A stretch of 64,000 nt of DNA from V1-33 sp039795165 (GTDB lineage Bacteria > Verrucomicrobiota > Verrucomicrobiia > Verrucomicrobiales > V1-33). Position numbers and translations under genes: made by a program. The stretch lies in assembly GCA_039795165.1 (NCBI GenBank), contig JBDKER010000001.1:62001-126000 (forward strand). Reading direction: 5' to 3'. This document shows, in pieces, positions 18,909 to 25,871 of the stretch (position 1 is its first letter; each line of letters starts with the position of its first letter). The notes below the pieces were generated by a model. The model searched no databases. It was not told the DNA's origin and saw nothing but the letters and a program-made list of their open reading frames with translations.

Positions 18909-19352
18909 ATGCCCGACTTATCGATTCATGATCATCAGGGGGTGGTGGTGCTGGATCTCCCGAGGATGGCCGGGGCGGTGCGGGCGGCGCTTGAGAAAGT
19001 GATCCGGGAGGAAAGTGGACGTCCGGCGGCGCTGGCTGGTTTGGACGAGGTGGAGATTTCGTTTGTGGATGATGCGGCCATTGGGCGGGTGCATGGGGAA
19101 TTTCTGGGGGATCCTGAGCCGACCGATGTGATTACCTTTGATCATGGGGAGATCCTGATCAGTGCGGAGACAGGGAAGCGCCGGGCGGAGGAATTCGGGC
19201 ACAGTGCCGAGCGGGAATGTGTGCTCTATGCGGTGCATGGGATGCTGCATCTGCAGGGGTTTGACGATCATGAAGCCGGGGATGCGGCGCGCATGAAGGA
19301 AGTGCAGGAGCGGATTCTGGGGGAGGTCTGGCCATGGGAGGGAGGGGCATGA
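18909..19352 (+). CDS. ybeY: endoribonuclease YbeY (rRNA maturation)
   Basis: The 147-residue zinc endoribonuclease matures the 3' end of 16S rRNA and takes part in ribosome quality control. The metal motif reads HGMLHLQGFDDH (residues 110-121), matching HGxLHLxGxDH but with one extra Asp before the last His. The upstream conserved PTDVITF at 71-77 is intact. AAGG lies about five bases before the ATG, one of the few plausible ribosome sites here. Its stop overlaps the next start by four bases (ATGA). Confidence 0.93.
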   Translation: MPDLSIHDHQGVVVLDLPRMAGAVRAALEKVIREESGRPAALAGLDEVEISFVDDAAIGRVHGEFLGDPEPTDVITFDHGEILISAETGKRRAEEFGHSAERECVLYAVHGMLHLQGFDDHEAGDAARMKEVQERILGEVWPWEGGA

Positions 19353-19906
19353 ATCGAGTGCCGGGCATCTATGCGGTTAGCGGGGGAGGAATGGAGGAAT
19401 TGGAGCGGGTGCTGCGTTTGCTGCTGGCGGGGACGAGGTTGCCTGCGCTGGGGCGTTTGAGTAGTGGCGCGGGATTTCTGGAAGTGAGGGCTCCGCATGC
19501 CCTGCGGGTGGCGGAGGCGGGACGGCGCGGGGCGGTGGAAGCGGTGGTCGGGCTTGATGGGCAGCTGGCGGACTGTGCAAAATCCCGTCGGGCTGGGGCG
19601 GCGGTGCTGGCTGCGCGGGCCGGGGCGCGTCATTTGCCGGTGCTGCGGAGATTCGGGGAAGCGGTGCGCGAGGGGAAGGCTCCGGGGCATTGGGTGACCG
19701 TGATGGCGCTGCATGCGGTCGAATTCAGTGTCGGCATGCTGCCTTTGCTGCAGGGACTGCTCTATGCGGAGTGGCGGCAAAGCGATTGCGGTGGGGGTGG
19801 ACTGGAGGCATTTCTGCGGGAATCGGCAGGTTCCCTGTCGGCGCTTCCGGCGTTACTGAGACCAGATGATCATGAATCGAGAGGAGACATTCCCATCCGT
19901 GGCTGA
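19349..19906 (+). CDS. unrecognised 185-residue protein between ybeY and clpS
   Basis: The protein starts at ATG 19349 in an ATGA overlap with ybeY (an in-frame ATG at 19334 is also possible). It is rich in Ala, Gly, Leu and Arg, predicted mostly helical, with no signal peptide. Notable stretches are MEELERVLRLLLAG, AVEAVVGLDGQLADCAKSRR and MALHAVEFSVGMLPLLQGLL. I cannot place it in a family. Its 3' end overlaps the clpS frame by about 40 bases, so the four plus-strand genes ybeY, this one, clpS and the DUF2017 gene look translationally linked. A role in RNA or protein turnover is only suggested by position. Confidence 0.6.
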   Translation: MNRVPGIYAVSGGGMEELERVLRLLLAGTRLPALGRLSSGAGFLEVRAPHALRVAEAGRRGAVEAVVGLDGQLADCAKSRRAGAAVLAARAGARHLPVLRRFGEAVREGKAPGHWVTVMALHAVEFSVGMLPLLQGLLYAEWRQSDCGGGGLEAFLRESAGSLSALPALLRPDDHESRGDIPIRG

Positions 19907-20237
19907 CGTGACCACGGAGGTTCCCGTGTGGGCATCGGGTGGCGATGTGGTGACGGCTCCGGAGCGGGTGGTGCGACCTGTGGAGTCGGAGGAAACAGCC
20001 ACCGAGCCGCCGTGGAATGTTGTTATCTTCAATGATCCGGTGAATCTGATGCAATACGTGACCCTTGTGATTCAGCGCGTTTTCGGTTATCCGAAGGGGA
20101 AGGCCGAGAGCATGATGCTGGACGTGCATCACAAGGGAAAGTGCGTGGTTTGGAGCGGGCCGCGCGAGCGTGCGGAATACTACACGCAGCAGCTGCAGTC
20201 GCACCAGCTGCTGGCATCGATGCAGAAGGCTGACTGA
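19866..20237 (+). CDS. clpS: ATP-dependent Clp protease adaptor ClpS
   Basis: The 123-residue adaptor delivers N-end-rule substrates to ClpAP or ClpCP. The core matches the family well: VVIFNDPVNLMQYVTLVIQR, then FGYPKGKAESMMLDVHHKGK. The Asp-Pro-Val-Asn-Leu-Met segment forms the N-degron pocket. The roughly 45-residue N-terminal extension is longer than in E. coli. The start is ambiguous: ATG 19866 lies inside the previous gene, whereas GTG 19899 is preceded by GAGGAG at 19881-19886 and would remove the overlap with most of that gene. Confidence 0.93.
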   Translation: MIMNREETFPSVADVTTEVPVWASGGDVVTAPERVVRPVESEETATEPPWNVVIFNDPVNLMQYVTLVIQRVFGYPKGKAESMMLDVHHKGKCVVWSGPRERAEYYTQQLQSHQLLASMQKAD

Positions 20238-20251
20238 GGGAATTCTGATTT

Positions 20252-20746
20252 ATGAGGATCCGGATGAACAGCAGTGGGGCGGTGAGCATTACGGAGATAT
20301 TGCCGTGGGAGATGAAGGCCTTGCGGGCGGTGCCGGTGCTGGCGGATGCTTCCGGGCATGAGGGAGCGATGCGGAGGCTGTTTCCGGTACCGGTGGCCGG
20401 GGAGGATGCGGAGCCGGAGGACGAGGCCGAGTGGGATGAGTTCGTGCGTCCGGAACTTGAGGAACGCTTTGCGTCCAATCTTGAGGAATTTGCGGCGGGT
20501 TTGTCCCGGGAAAGCGGGACGCCCGACCGCCTGCGCATTGAGCCCGGGCAGGTGGAATCGTGGTATCTTGCGCTGAATCAGGCGCGCCTTGTGATGTCCG
20601 AGCGGTTTGGGATTGATACGGGAGATGTGGACCGGACGATGGAACTGGTGGCCGAGGGAAAGCTGGAGACGCTTTATCACTATGAATTGTACACCGAGCT
20701 GTGTGGCTGGCTGGTGTATGCGCTCAAGCGGGTGACGGGGATGTGA
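20252..20746 (+). CDS. DUF2017-like protein paired with ClpS
   Basis: The 164-residue acidic protein includes WYLALNQARLVMSERFGI and ends with a helix containing LYTELCGWLVYALKRV. This pattern is that of DUF2017 proteins, which in Actinobacteria lie directly after clpS. The function of the family is unknown. The conserved pairing suggests a partner of Clp proteolysis. Start ATG 20252 is 14 bases after clpS. An in-frame ATG at 20264 is possible. Its last 23 bases overlap the convergent 3' end of the aldo/keto reductase gene. Confidence 0.72.
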   Translation: MRIRMNSSGAVSITEILPWEMKALRAVPVLADASGHEGAMRRLFPVPVAGEDAEPEDEAEWDEFVRPELEERFASNLEEFAAGLSRESGTPDRLRIEPGQVESWYLALNQARLVMSERFGIDTGDVDRTMELVAEGKLETLYHYELYTELCGWLVYALKRVTGM

Positions 20747-21533
20747 GGGCGCGGATGTTTTCCGCGAGGTGGGCTGGGTTGAGGGTGCCGACGAGAGTGA
20801 CCGGGTGGCCTGGGAGGGCGTGGGCGGCGGTCAGGGCAGTGGCGGGCGAAGTTCCGTGCAGATGGCCGGAGGAAAGCACCTTTTTGAGGAGGATGCCGCG
20901 TCCGGCATCGGCAGCGGCGTGGATAACGGGTTCGTGTTCGTGGAATCCTGTATTCCATGCGATCATGAGAAAATCGAAGAGCGGGACCGCGCGGAGACCG
21001 CCGTTCGTGGACATCACCGAGAAGCCGGCCAGTCCGATTTTTCCTTCTGCGCGCAGGGCTGCGAGGGTGTCGGGGGCTTCCGAGGACGTGATCACGCCGA
21101 GGTCGTCGAGCGGGCAGTGCAGGGTCACCCCGGCGAGGCGGTCGGTGCGGAGGAGGCGGAGGCTGTTTTCGATGCTCTGGCGGATGGAACTGGCGCGGAA
21201 ATCCCAGCGGGGGCGTCCGTTTTCGAAGATTTCGCCTGCTTTTGTGAAGACGTGGAAGTCGTGCTGCCGGTCGGCGAGGAGCTGGCCGATTCTTGATTCG
21301 GAGAGGCCGTAGGATGGAGCGGTATCGAGGACATTGATGCCGGCAGCGGCGGCGCCATCAAGAAGTCCGTGGAGGGTGGCGTCGTCTGGAAGTTCGAACG
21401 GGGTATGCTTGAGGCCTTCGGTGCGGCCCCATTTGACGGTACCGATGCCGAGAGGCGAGCAGGAGATGCCGGTGAGGCCGAACGGTTGCGGGGTGAGTGG
21501 TTTCACAGGGAGATCCACGATGATGTTTCCCAT
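20724..21533 (-). CDS. aldo/keto reductase
   Basis: The 269-residue NADPH-dependent oxidoreductase has a TIM-barrel fold. NVLDTAPSYGLSE carries the catalytic Asp and Tyr, and HVFTKAGEIF carries the Lys. SSIRQSIENSLRLL matches the family helix that precedes the substrate His region (TLHCPLDDL). I start it at ATG 21533 (MGNIIVDLPVK), which overlaps the 3' end of the upstream FAD oxidoreductase gene by 31 bases. The frame is open further upstream, but inside that gene with no similarity. The substrate is not readable. The pairing with an FAD oxidoreductase suggests successive steps on one metabolite. Confidence 0.85.
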   Translation of the reverse strand: MGNIIVDLPVKPLTPQPFGLTGISCSPLGIGTVKWGRTEGLKHTPFELPDDATLHGLLDGAAAAGINVLDTAPSYGLSESRIGQLLADRQHDFHVFTKAGEIFENGRPRWDFRASSIRQSIENSLRLLRTDRLAGVTLHCPLDDLGVITSSEAPDTLAALRAEGKIGLAGFSVMSTNGGLRAVPLFDFLMIAWNTGFHEHEPVIHAAADAGRGILLKKVLSSGHLHGTSPATALTAAHALPGHPVTLVGTLNPAHLAENIRALTSPSPA

Positions 21534-22672
21534 GGGTAGGAACCGATGGGTGCGGGGGGGAGGGGCAGGGTCGAGGAGGAACCGGACGGGCTGCAGAGTT
21601 GGCCGACGAAGGAAGCGGCGAGGTCTGCGAGGGCCGGGGCGTAGACCAGTTTCGAGGGCCAGCCGACCGCGGCATTGGCAGCGGTGCGGAGGGCGGGGCC
21701 GTCCGGAAGGCGGCTGGCTGCATTGGGTTCGGCGCGGTCGACCTGCCATGTGGCCCACTGGAGATTCTGCCAGTTCATGGCGGGAAAGACGCGGGCCATG
21801 GTGTGGGCGGCGAGCTGGATGGCTTCGTTTTCCGCCAGGGACGCGGCGTCCTCCGCAATGCCGCCGCCGAGGTACCAGACCGTATCGTCTTCCATGGGGT
21901 GGCTCGTGATGGTGACGATTGGTTTGGGGCTGACGGTGACGCAGTGCCCGAAGAGCTGGGGAAGTCTGCCGCGCACCATGACCATGCGGAGGGGGCGGCG
22001 CTGGGTGGCTTGCGGCCCCATGCCGAGGGCGGTGGCTGCCGCTTCATTGCCGGTGGCTGCCATGAAAAGATAGGCCGATGCGGTCAGGGTGTGGGCTCCG
22101 GAGCGGAGGGCTGTGACTCGGCCGTTTTCGGTTTCGATGGCAGTGATGGGGGCGGTGAGAATGCGGTGGCGGACCGGCTCGGCAAGGGCGGTGCAGACAC
22201 TGCGGACATCGACTACCGTTTCGGCGAGTTCGTAGACACTGCCGCGGTGTCCGCCCTCGCGGAGGGCGGCGGGCCAATCCGAAGGCTCGAGACGTTTCAC
22301 TTCTCCCTGCATGGCACGGGAACCGACGGTAGCTCCGACCCTTGCAAGCCATGAATCGGCGGCCCAGAGGTGCTGGCAGGGAGAATTGATGCGGGCAGCG
22401 GAGAGGTCGGGTTCCCCCTTTCCGGCGAGGGCATCGAGCCAGCGGGGAGGCTGGGCGCGCAGCATGTCGGCGATGGCGCGGCTGGATCCGTCGAGTCCGT
22501 ATTTCACGCCCCCGTGGAGGATGCCCTGGGCTCCGAGGGTCTGACCCGATCCAATGGCGGATTCCTCAAGGAGAAAGGCATCGTAGCCCGCGGAAAGCAG
22601 CCGCCGGAGCGTCCAGAGACCGGCGATGCCGGCACCGGTGATCAGAACCTGGCAGGTCGGTGAAGGCGGCAT
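21503..22672 (-). CDS. FAD-dependent oxidoreductase, DAO superfamily
   Basis: The 389-residue protein has an N-terminal Rossmann fingerprint CQVLITGAGIAGLWTLRRLL (GxGxxG) followed by an acidic residue pair at the ribose position. The segment GSGQTLGAQGILHGGVKYGL resembles the glycine-oxidase/D-amino-acid-oxidase-like group. The later YLGGGIAED segment fits the substrate domain. Its oxidised substrate is unknown. The 3' end overlaps the aldo/keto reductase start. The start at 22672 gives MPPSPTCQVLI directly before the nucleotide-binding strand. Confidence 0.82.
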   Translation of the reverse strand: MPPSPTCQVLITGAGIAGLWTLRRLLSAGYDAFLLEESAIGSGQTLGAQGILHGGVKYGLDGSSRAIADMLRAQPPRWLDALAGKGEPDLSAARINSPCQHLWAADSWLARVGATVGSRAMQGEVKRLEPSDWPAALREGGHRGSVYELAETVVDVRSVCTALAEPVRHRILTAPITAIETENGRVTALRSGAHTLTASAYLFMAATGNEAAATALGMGPQATQRRPLRMVMVRGRLPQLFGHCVTVSPKPIVTITSHPMEDDTVWYLGGGIAEDAASLAENEAIQLAAHTMARVFPAMNWQNLQWATWQVDRAEPNAASRLPDGPALRTAANAAVGWPSKLVYAPALADLAASFVGQLCSPSGSSSTLPLPPAPIGSYPWETSSWISL

Positions 22673-22788
22673 GCGGCGGGGCGGGTGCGTGATTGATTCC
22701 GTGCACCCGTGGGCGTGGAGTGCGGGGAATGCAACGCCGCAGACGCTGCGGTTGCCGACCTGACATTTCCGCTTTCTGATGGCTGGTC

Positions 22789-23502
22789 ATGTCGGAACCG
22801 GAAACTTCATCAGCAGCGGAGCCCAGCCGGGCGGCGGCGGGAATGCCATGGCTGCGGCGTCGTGCGGTGGTGGTGGCGGGTGCGGTACTGCTGGTGGCGG
22901 CGACGGCCGGGGGTATTGCGTGGATGGTGCGGGACTACCATCGGAAAAAGGAGTGGGCTCAGCTTCAGAAGAAACTGCCGCCTTCGGGGGGACGGTTTCT
23001 GTCCCGCAAGCTGGAGATCGAGGTGCCGACGTTCCGTCAGAGTGATGCCCGCTGGGCGGATGATCGTCTGGGTCCGTCGTCTGACACCCTTGCGGGGGCG
23101 GGGTGTGCCGTGAGTTCTGCGGCCATGGTGCTGGCGTCGTACGGGATTGATACCGATCCGCAGCGACTCAATGATTTTCTCACGGCGAGGGATGGTTATA
23201 CGCCGGAGGGCTGGATCCGCTGGGAGGTGGCGGCGGAGATGGCTCCGGAGCGGGTGAGTTTTGCCTATGAGAATGATGCCTCGTTCCGGCTGATTGACGA
23301 CAATCTGCTGCGGGGGAATCCGGTGATTGTGCGGCTGCGGTATCCGGATGGCGGGACGACGCATTTTGTGGTGATCTGCGGGAAGGACGGATACGATTAT
23401 CTGGTGCGGGATCCGGGTTCGCGGGCGGGGCGCGGGGTGTATCCACTCCGGGAATTCGGCAGTGACATCGAGGCCCTGCGGTTTTACGAAAAGAAGGCCT
23501 GA
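22789..23502 (+). CDS. membrane-anchored C39-like cysteine peptidase
   Basis: The 237-residue protein has one membrane helix (about residues 26-46) with a short cytoplasmic N-terminus, placing the domain outside the inner membrane. The domain carries a papain-like triad in C39 style: Cys106 in LAGAGCAVSSAAMVLASYG, His192 in TTHFVVICG and Asp208 in LVRDPGSRAG. RQSDARWADDRLG upstream is also typical of secreted C39-like proteins. It could process exported peptides or act in peptidoglycan-related proteolysis. There is no linked ABC transporter. secG follows 90 bases later. Confidence 0.75.
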   Translation: MSEPETSSAAEPSRAAAGMPWLRRRAVVVAGAVLLVAATAGGIAWMVRDYHRKKEWAQLQKKLPPSGGRFLSRKLEIEVPTFRQSDARWADDRLGPSSDTLAGAGCAVSSAAMVLASYGIDTDPQRLNDFLTARDGYTPEGWIRWEVAAEMAPERVSFAYENDASFRLIDDNLLRGNPVIVRLRYPDGGTTHFVVICGKDGYDYLVRDPGSRAGRGVYPLREFGSDIEALRFYEKKA

Positions 23503-23591
23503 ATGCCGGGTGACTCGTTTTCCGACGCAGATGCGGCTCCGGGAAACGCTCCCTTTACAAGTCGGCGGATCCATTCAAACTCCCTCCCCCT

Positions 23592-24044
23592 ATGCTGAGC
23601 GTTTTCATTGTCCTTGTCACCATCCTGCTCGTGGTGGTCTGCCTGCTTCTTATTGTGCTCGTGCTGATGCAGCGGCCGAAGCAGGAAGGTCTCGGTGCGG
23701 CGTTCGGTGCCGGCGTGACCGATCAGATCTGGGGGAGCCAGACGACCAACGTGCTCCAGAAGGGAACGGTCTACCTAGGCGTTCTTTTCTTTGTGCTCAG
23801 CCTGCTGCTGGCCATTCTGAAGGCCCGTGAAGCGGCGCAATTCAGCAATCTGAATCTTCCGAAAACGGCTCCCGTGGCCGAGCAGGCCCCGGTCGCTCCG
23901 GCGGCTCCGGTGGAAATTCCCGCTCCAGCGGTCAATCTGGAAACTCCGACCCCTGCGGTTCCGGTTATCCCAGCAACTACTGCGCCTGCGGTGGAAACAC
24001 CGGCTGCACCTGCGGTGGAAACTCCGGCTGCACCTGCGGAGTGA
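23592..24044 (+). CDS. secG: preprotein translocase subunit SecG
   Basis: The 150-residue protein has two membrane helices (about residues 3-25 and 55-77) joined by the conserved loop LMQRPKQEGLGAAFGAG, which identifies SecG of the SecYEG channel. After the second helix comes a 70-residue Pro/Ala/Val/Glu-rich tail not found in E. coli SecG (110 residues). The tail ends in a tandem repeat VETPAAPA and is probably disordered. Its location on one side of the membrane is not certain. Confidence 0.92.
   Translation: MLSVFIVLVTILLVVVCLLLIVLVLMQRPKQEGLGAAFGAGVTDQIWGSQTTNVLQKGTVYLGVLFFVLSLLLAILKAREAAQFSNLNLPKTAPVAEQAPVAPAAPVEIPAPAVNLETPTPAVPVIPATTAPAVETPAAPAVETPAAPAE
23985..24032 (+). repeat. 24-bp tandem repeat in the secG tail
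   Basis: Two direct copies of a 24-base unit (23985-24008 and 24009-24032) differ by a single base. A partial third copy runs to the stop. Each encodes the eight residues PAVETPAA. The in-frame unit length allows copy-number change without frameshift. Confidence 0.9.
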
Positions 24045-24184
24045 TGTCGGAGGTTGCTGGGGTTCGATTTTTGGTCTGCTGACTGTGGTCCTGAGTCTGC
24101 GCGTTGTGCAGACCGGTGGTCATCGGATACGTCACCTGAGCGTGAGGTGATCCAATGCGCTGCCCGAACCCTGTCTGGGCGGGA
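24045..24184. other. intergenic region between convergent secG and the 104-residue gene
   Basis: The region holds two short inverted repeats: GTCTGC/GCAGAC at 24095-24100 and 24108-24113, and TCACCT/AGGTGA at 24132-24137 and 24145-24150. Both have six-base stems with seven-base loops and no clear T-run, so I would not call either a terminator with confidence. No gene is seen here. Confidence 0.3.
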
Positions 24185-24499
24185 TCAGGAGGCGAGGAAC
24201 GAGGAAACGGTCACTGGCCATGGGGAGGTTGTGGCTTCCCTGGCCCGCGGCCCGCATGGTTCCAGTTGCCGTTCCTTGAAGAGGAGGGTGGCGAGAAGGG
24301 TGACAGTGTTCGGGGAGAAAGCAGCGCGACCGTCCTGTTTGACGTCCTGGGGAGCGGTGAGGCAATTGAGTTTGAGGTCGGCGACGGTCAGGTCCGGGTG
24401 GTCATCGAGGTAATCGTTCAATTGGTCTTCGAGGTCCTGAAGGGGATTGCGGCCGATTGCGCCCACGCGAATGGGAACGGAGAATACTTTGGCTTTCAT
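24185..24499 (-). CDS. unrecognised 104-residue protein
   Basis: The small protein begins MKAKVFSVPIRVGAIGRNPL and contains an acidic helix EDQLNDYLDDHPDLTVAD and a hydrophobic segment NTVTLLATLLFKERQL. I do not recognise a family. The case for a gene is its balanced residue composition, unlike the Arg/Pro-rich shadow frames nearby, and a good start context: CAGGA a few bases before the ATG. An unusually AT-rich stretch lies upstream (24506-24545), the only one in this part of the window. It stands alone, convergent with secG. Confidence 0.5.
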   Translation of the reverse strand: MKAKVFSVPIRVGAIGRNPLQDLEDQLNDYLDDHPDLTVADLKLNCLTAPQDVKQDGRAAFSPNTVTLLATLLFKERQLEPCGPRAREATTSPWPVTVSSFLAS

Positions 24500-24567
24500 G
24501 ATTCCTGAAGATATTCATAAAAACTATAAGCAACTTCATTTTTCGCAACTCCGGATGCGCGGATTTC

Positions 24568-25836
24568 TCAGAGGGAGAGTTCTCTGACGGTGGAAGCGAT
24601 GATCCCGAGGGCGTCGCGGACGGTCTTTTCGTGACCTGTGCAGTTGATTCTAAGGCACTCGTGTTGGTGTGACCAATCGGCTTCGGTCCCGAAGAAGAAG
24701 GGATCGCCGGGGACGACGAGGACCTTGTGCTGTTTCAGCTGGTGGTACAGCTGGCGGGAGGGGACGGGGAGGCTGGGGAGGCGGAGCCAGACGAAGAAAG
24801 CGCCTTCGATGCGGTGGATGGACCAGTGCGGGAAGTTTCCGAAGGCTTCGTGCATCCATGCATGGGCGTCCTTGGCGCGCTGGGCGTAGAAGGGCTGGAT
24901 GGAATTCTGGCAGAGGTCGAGTAGTTGGCCGGAAGAGAGGAGGGGGAGGACGATCTGCTGGCCGGCGTTGCTGTTGGCGAGGCCGGTGACGGAGGTCATG
25001 GCGGCGATGGCGTTGGTGATTTCCGGGGGGCCGACGACGATGCCGGTGCGGGTGCCGGGGAGTCCGAGTTTTGAGAGGCTGAGGGTGAGGATGACGTGGT
25101 CGTCGAGGAATGGTGTGGCTTCGGTGAAGATGGCACCCGGAAAGGGAAAGCCGTAGGCGTTATCGATGATCAGGGGGATGTGGTGGGCTTTGGCGAGGGA
25201 CGAAAGGCGGTCGATCTCGCTGTCGGTGAGGACATTTCCGGTTGGGTTGGTGGGTCGGGACACGCAGATGGCCCCGATGGTACCCTTGTTGAGGGCGGCT
25301 TCGACTGCGGGGAAATCGACACGGTACTTGAACTCGTGGGGGGCGGTTTCCTCGATGATGGCCTGGCAGCCCATGAATAGTCCGGGTTCGATGCCCTGGT
25401 TCGCGTAGCCGATGTATTCTGGGACGAGGGGGAGGAGGATGTGACGGAATGAGCCATCGGGCATGGTTCCGCCGAGGAGGTTGAACAGGTAAAAGAGGGC
25501 GGTCTGGCCACCGGAGGTCACGGCAAGGTTCTCCGGGGTGAGATGCCACCCGCAGGCTGTGTGCAGGAAGTCGGCGAGGGCCTTGAGAAAAGGAGGGTGG
25601 CCGCGCGGCGGGTCATAGTTCCCGAGCATGCGTTCCATGCGGTCGCCGTCTTGCAGAATGCCTGTCATCTGCTGACGCCAGAGAGCATTGGCTGCGGGGA
25701 TGTGGGCGGGGTTGCCACCGCCCAGCATGCGCATTTCCGGGTCCGAGGTGAGCGCCCTGCCGAGGTCATCCATGAGATCGAGGATGCCGCTGCGGGCGGC
25801 GAGGCGGCCACCGGCCGAGGAGAAGAGGAAAGGCAT
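24568..25836 (-). CDS. avtA: valine-pyruvate aminotransferase
   Basis: The 422-residue PLP-dependent class I aminotransferase matches AvtA. MLGGGNPAHIP near residue 37 replaces the usual class I N-terminal block and is characteristic. VSRPTNPTGNVLTDSEI binds the cofactor region, and LTLSLSKLGLPGTRTGIV carries the PLP Lys. It interconverts 2-oxoisovalerate and alanine with valine and pyruvate in the cytoplasm. It sits 35 bases downstream of the lipoprotein HtrA gene on the same strand. No pathway neighbours are present. Confidence 0.9.
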   Translation of the reverse strand: MPFLFSSAGGRLAARSGILDLMDDLGRALTSDPEMRMLGGGNPAHIPAANALWRQQMTGILQDGDRMERMLGNYDPPRGHPPFLKALADFLHTACGWHLTPENLAVTSGGQTALFYLFNLLGGTMPDGSFRHILLPLVPEYIGYANQGIEPGLFMGCQAIIEETAPHEFKYRVDFPAVEAALNKGTIGAICVSRPTNPTGNVLTDSEIDRLSSLAKAHHIPLIIDNAYGFPFPGAIFTEATPFLDDHVILTLSLSKLGLPGTRTGIVVGPPEITNAIAAMTSVTGLANSNAGQQIVLPLLSSGQLLDLCQNSIQPFYAQRAKDAHAWMHEAFGNFPHWSIHRIEGAFFVWLRLPSLPVPSRQLYHQLKQHKVLVVPGDPFFFGTEADWSHQHECLRINCTGHEKTVRDALGIIASTVRELSL

Positions 25837-25871
25837 GGGGAAGTTGGTGGCGTGGGCCCTTGCTGCTCCGT

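Noticed and set aside
19349..19906. UreF-like assignment for the unknown gene
   Set aside because: A few hydrophobic stretches resemble UreF, but no urease genes are near and no family motif is clear.
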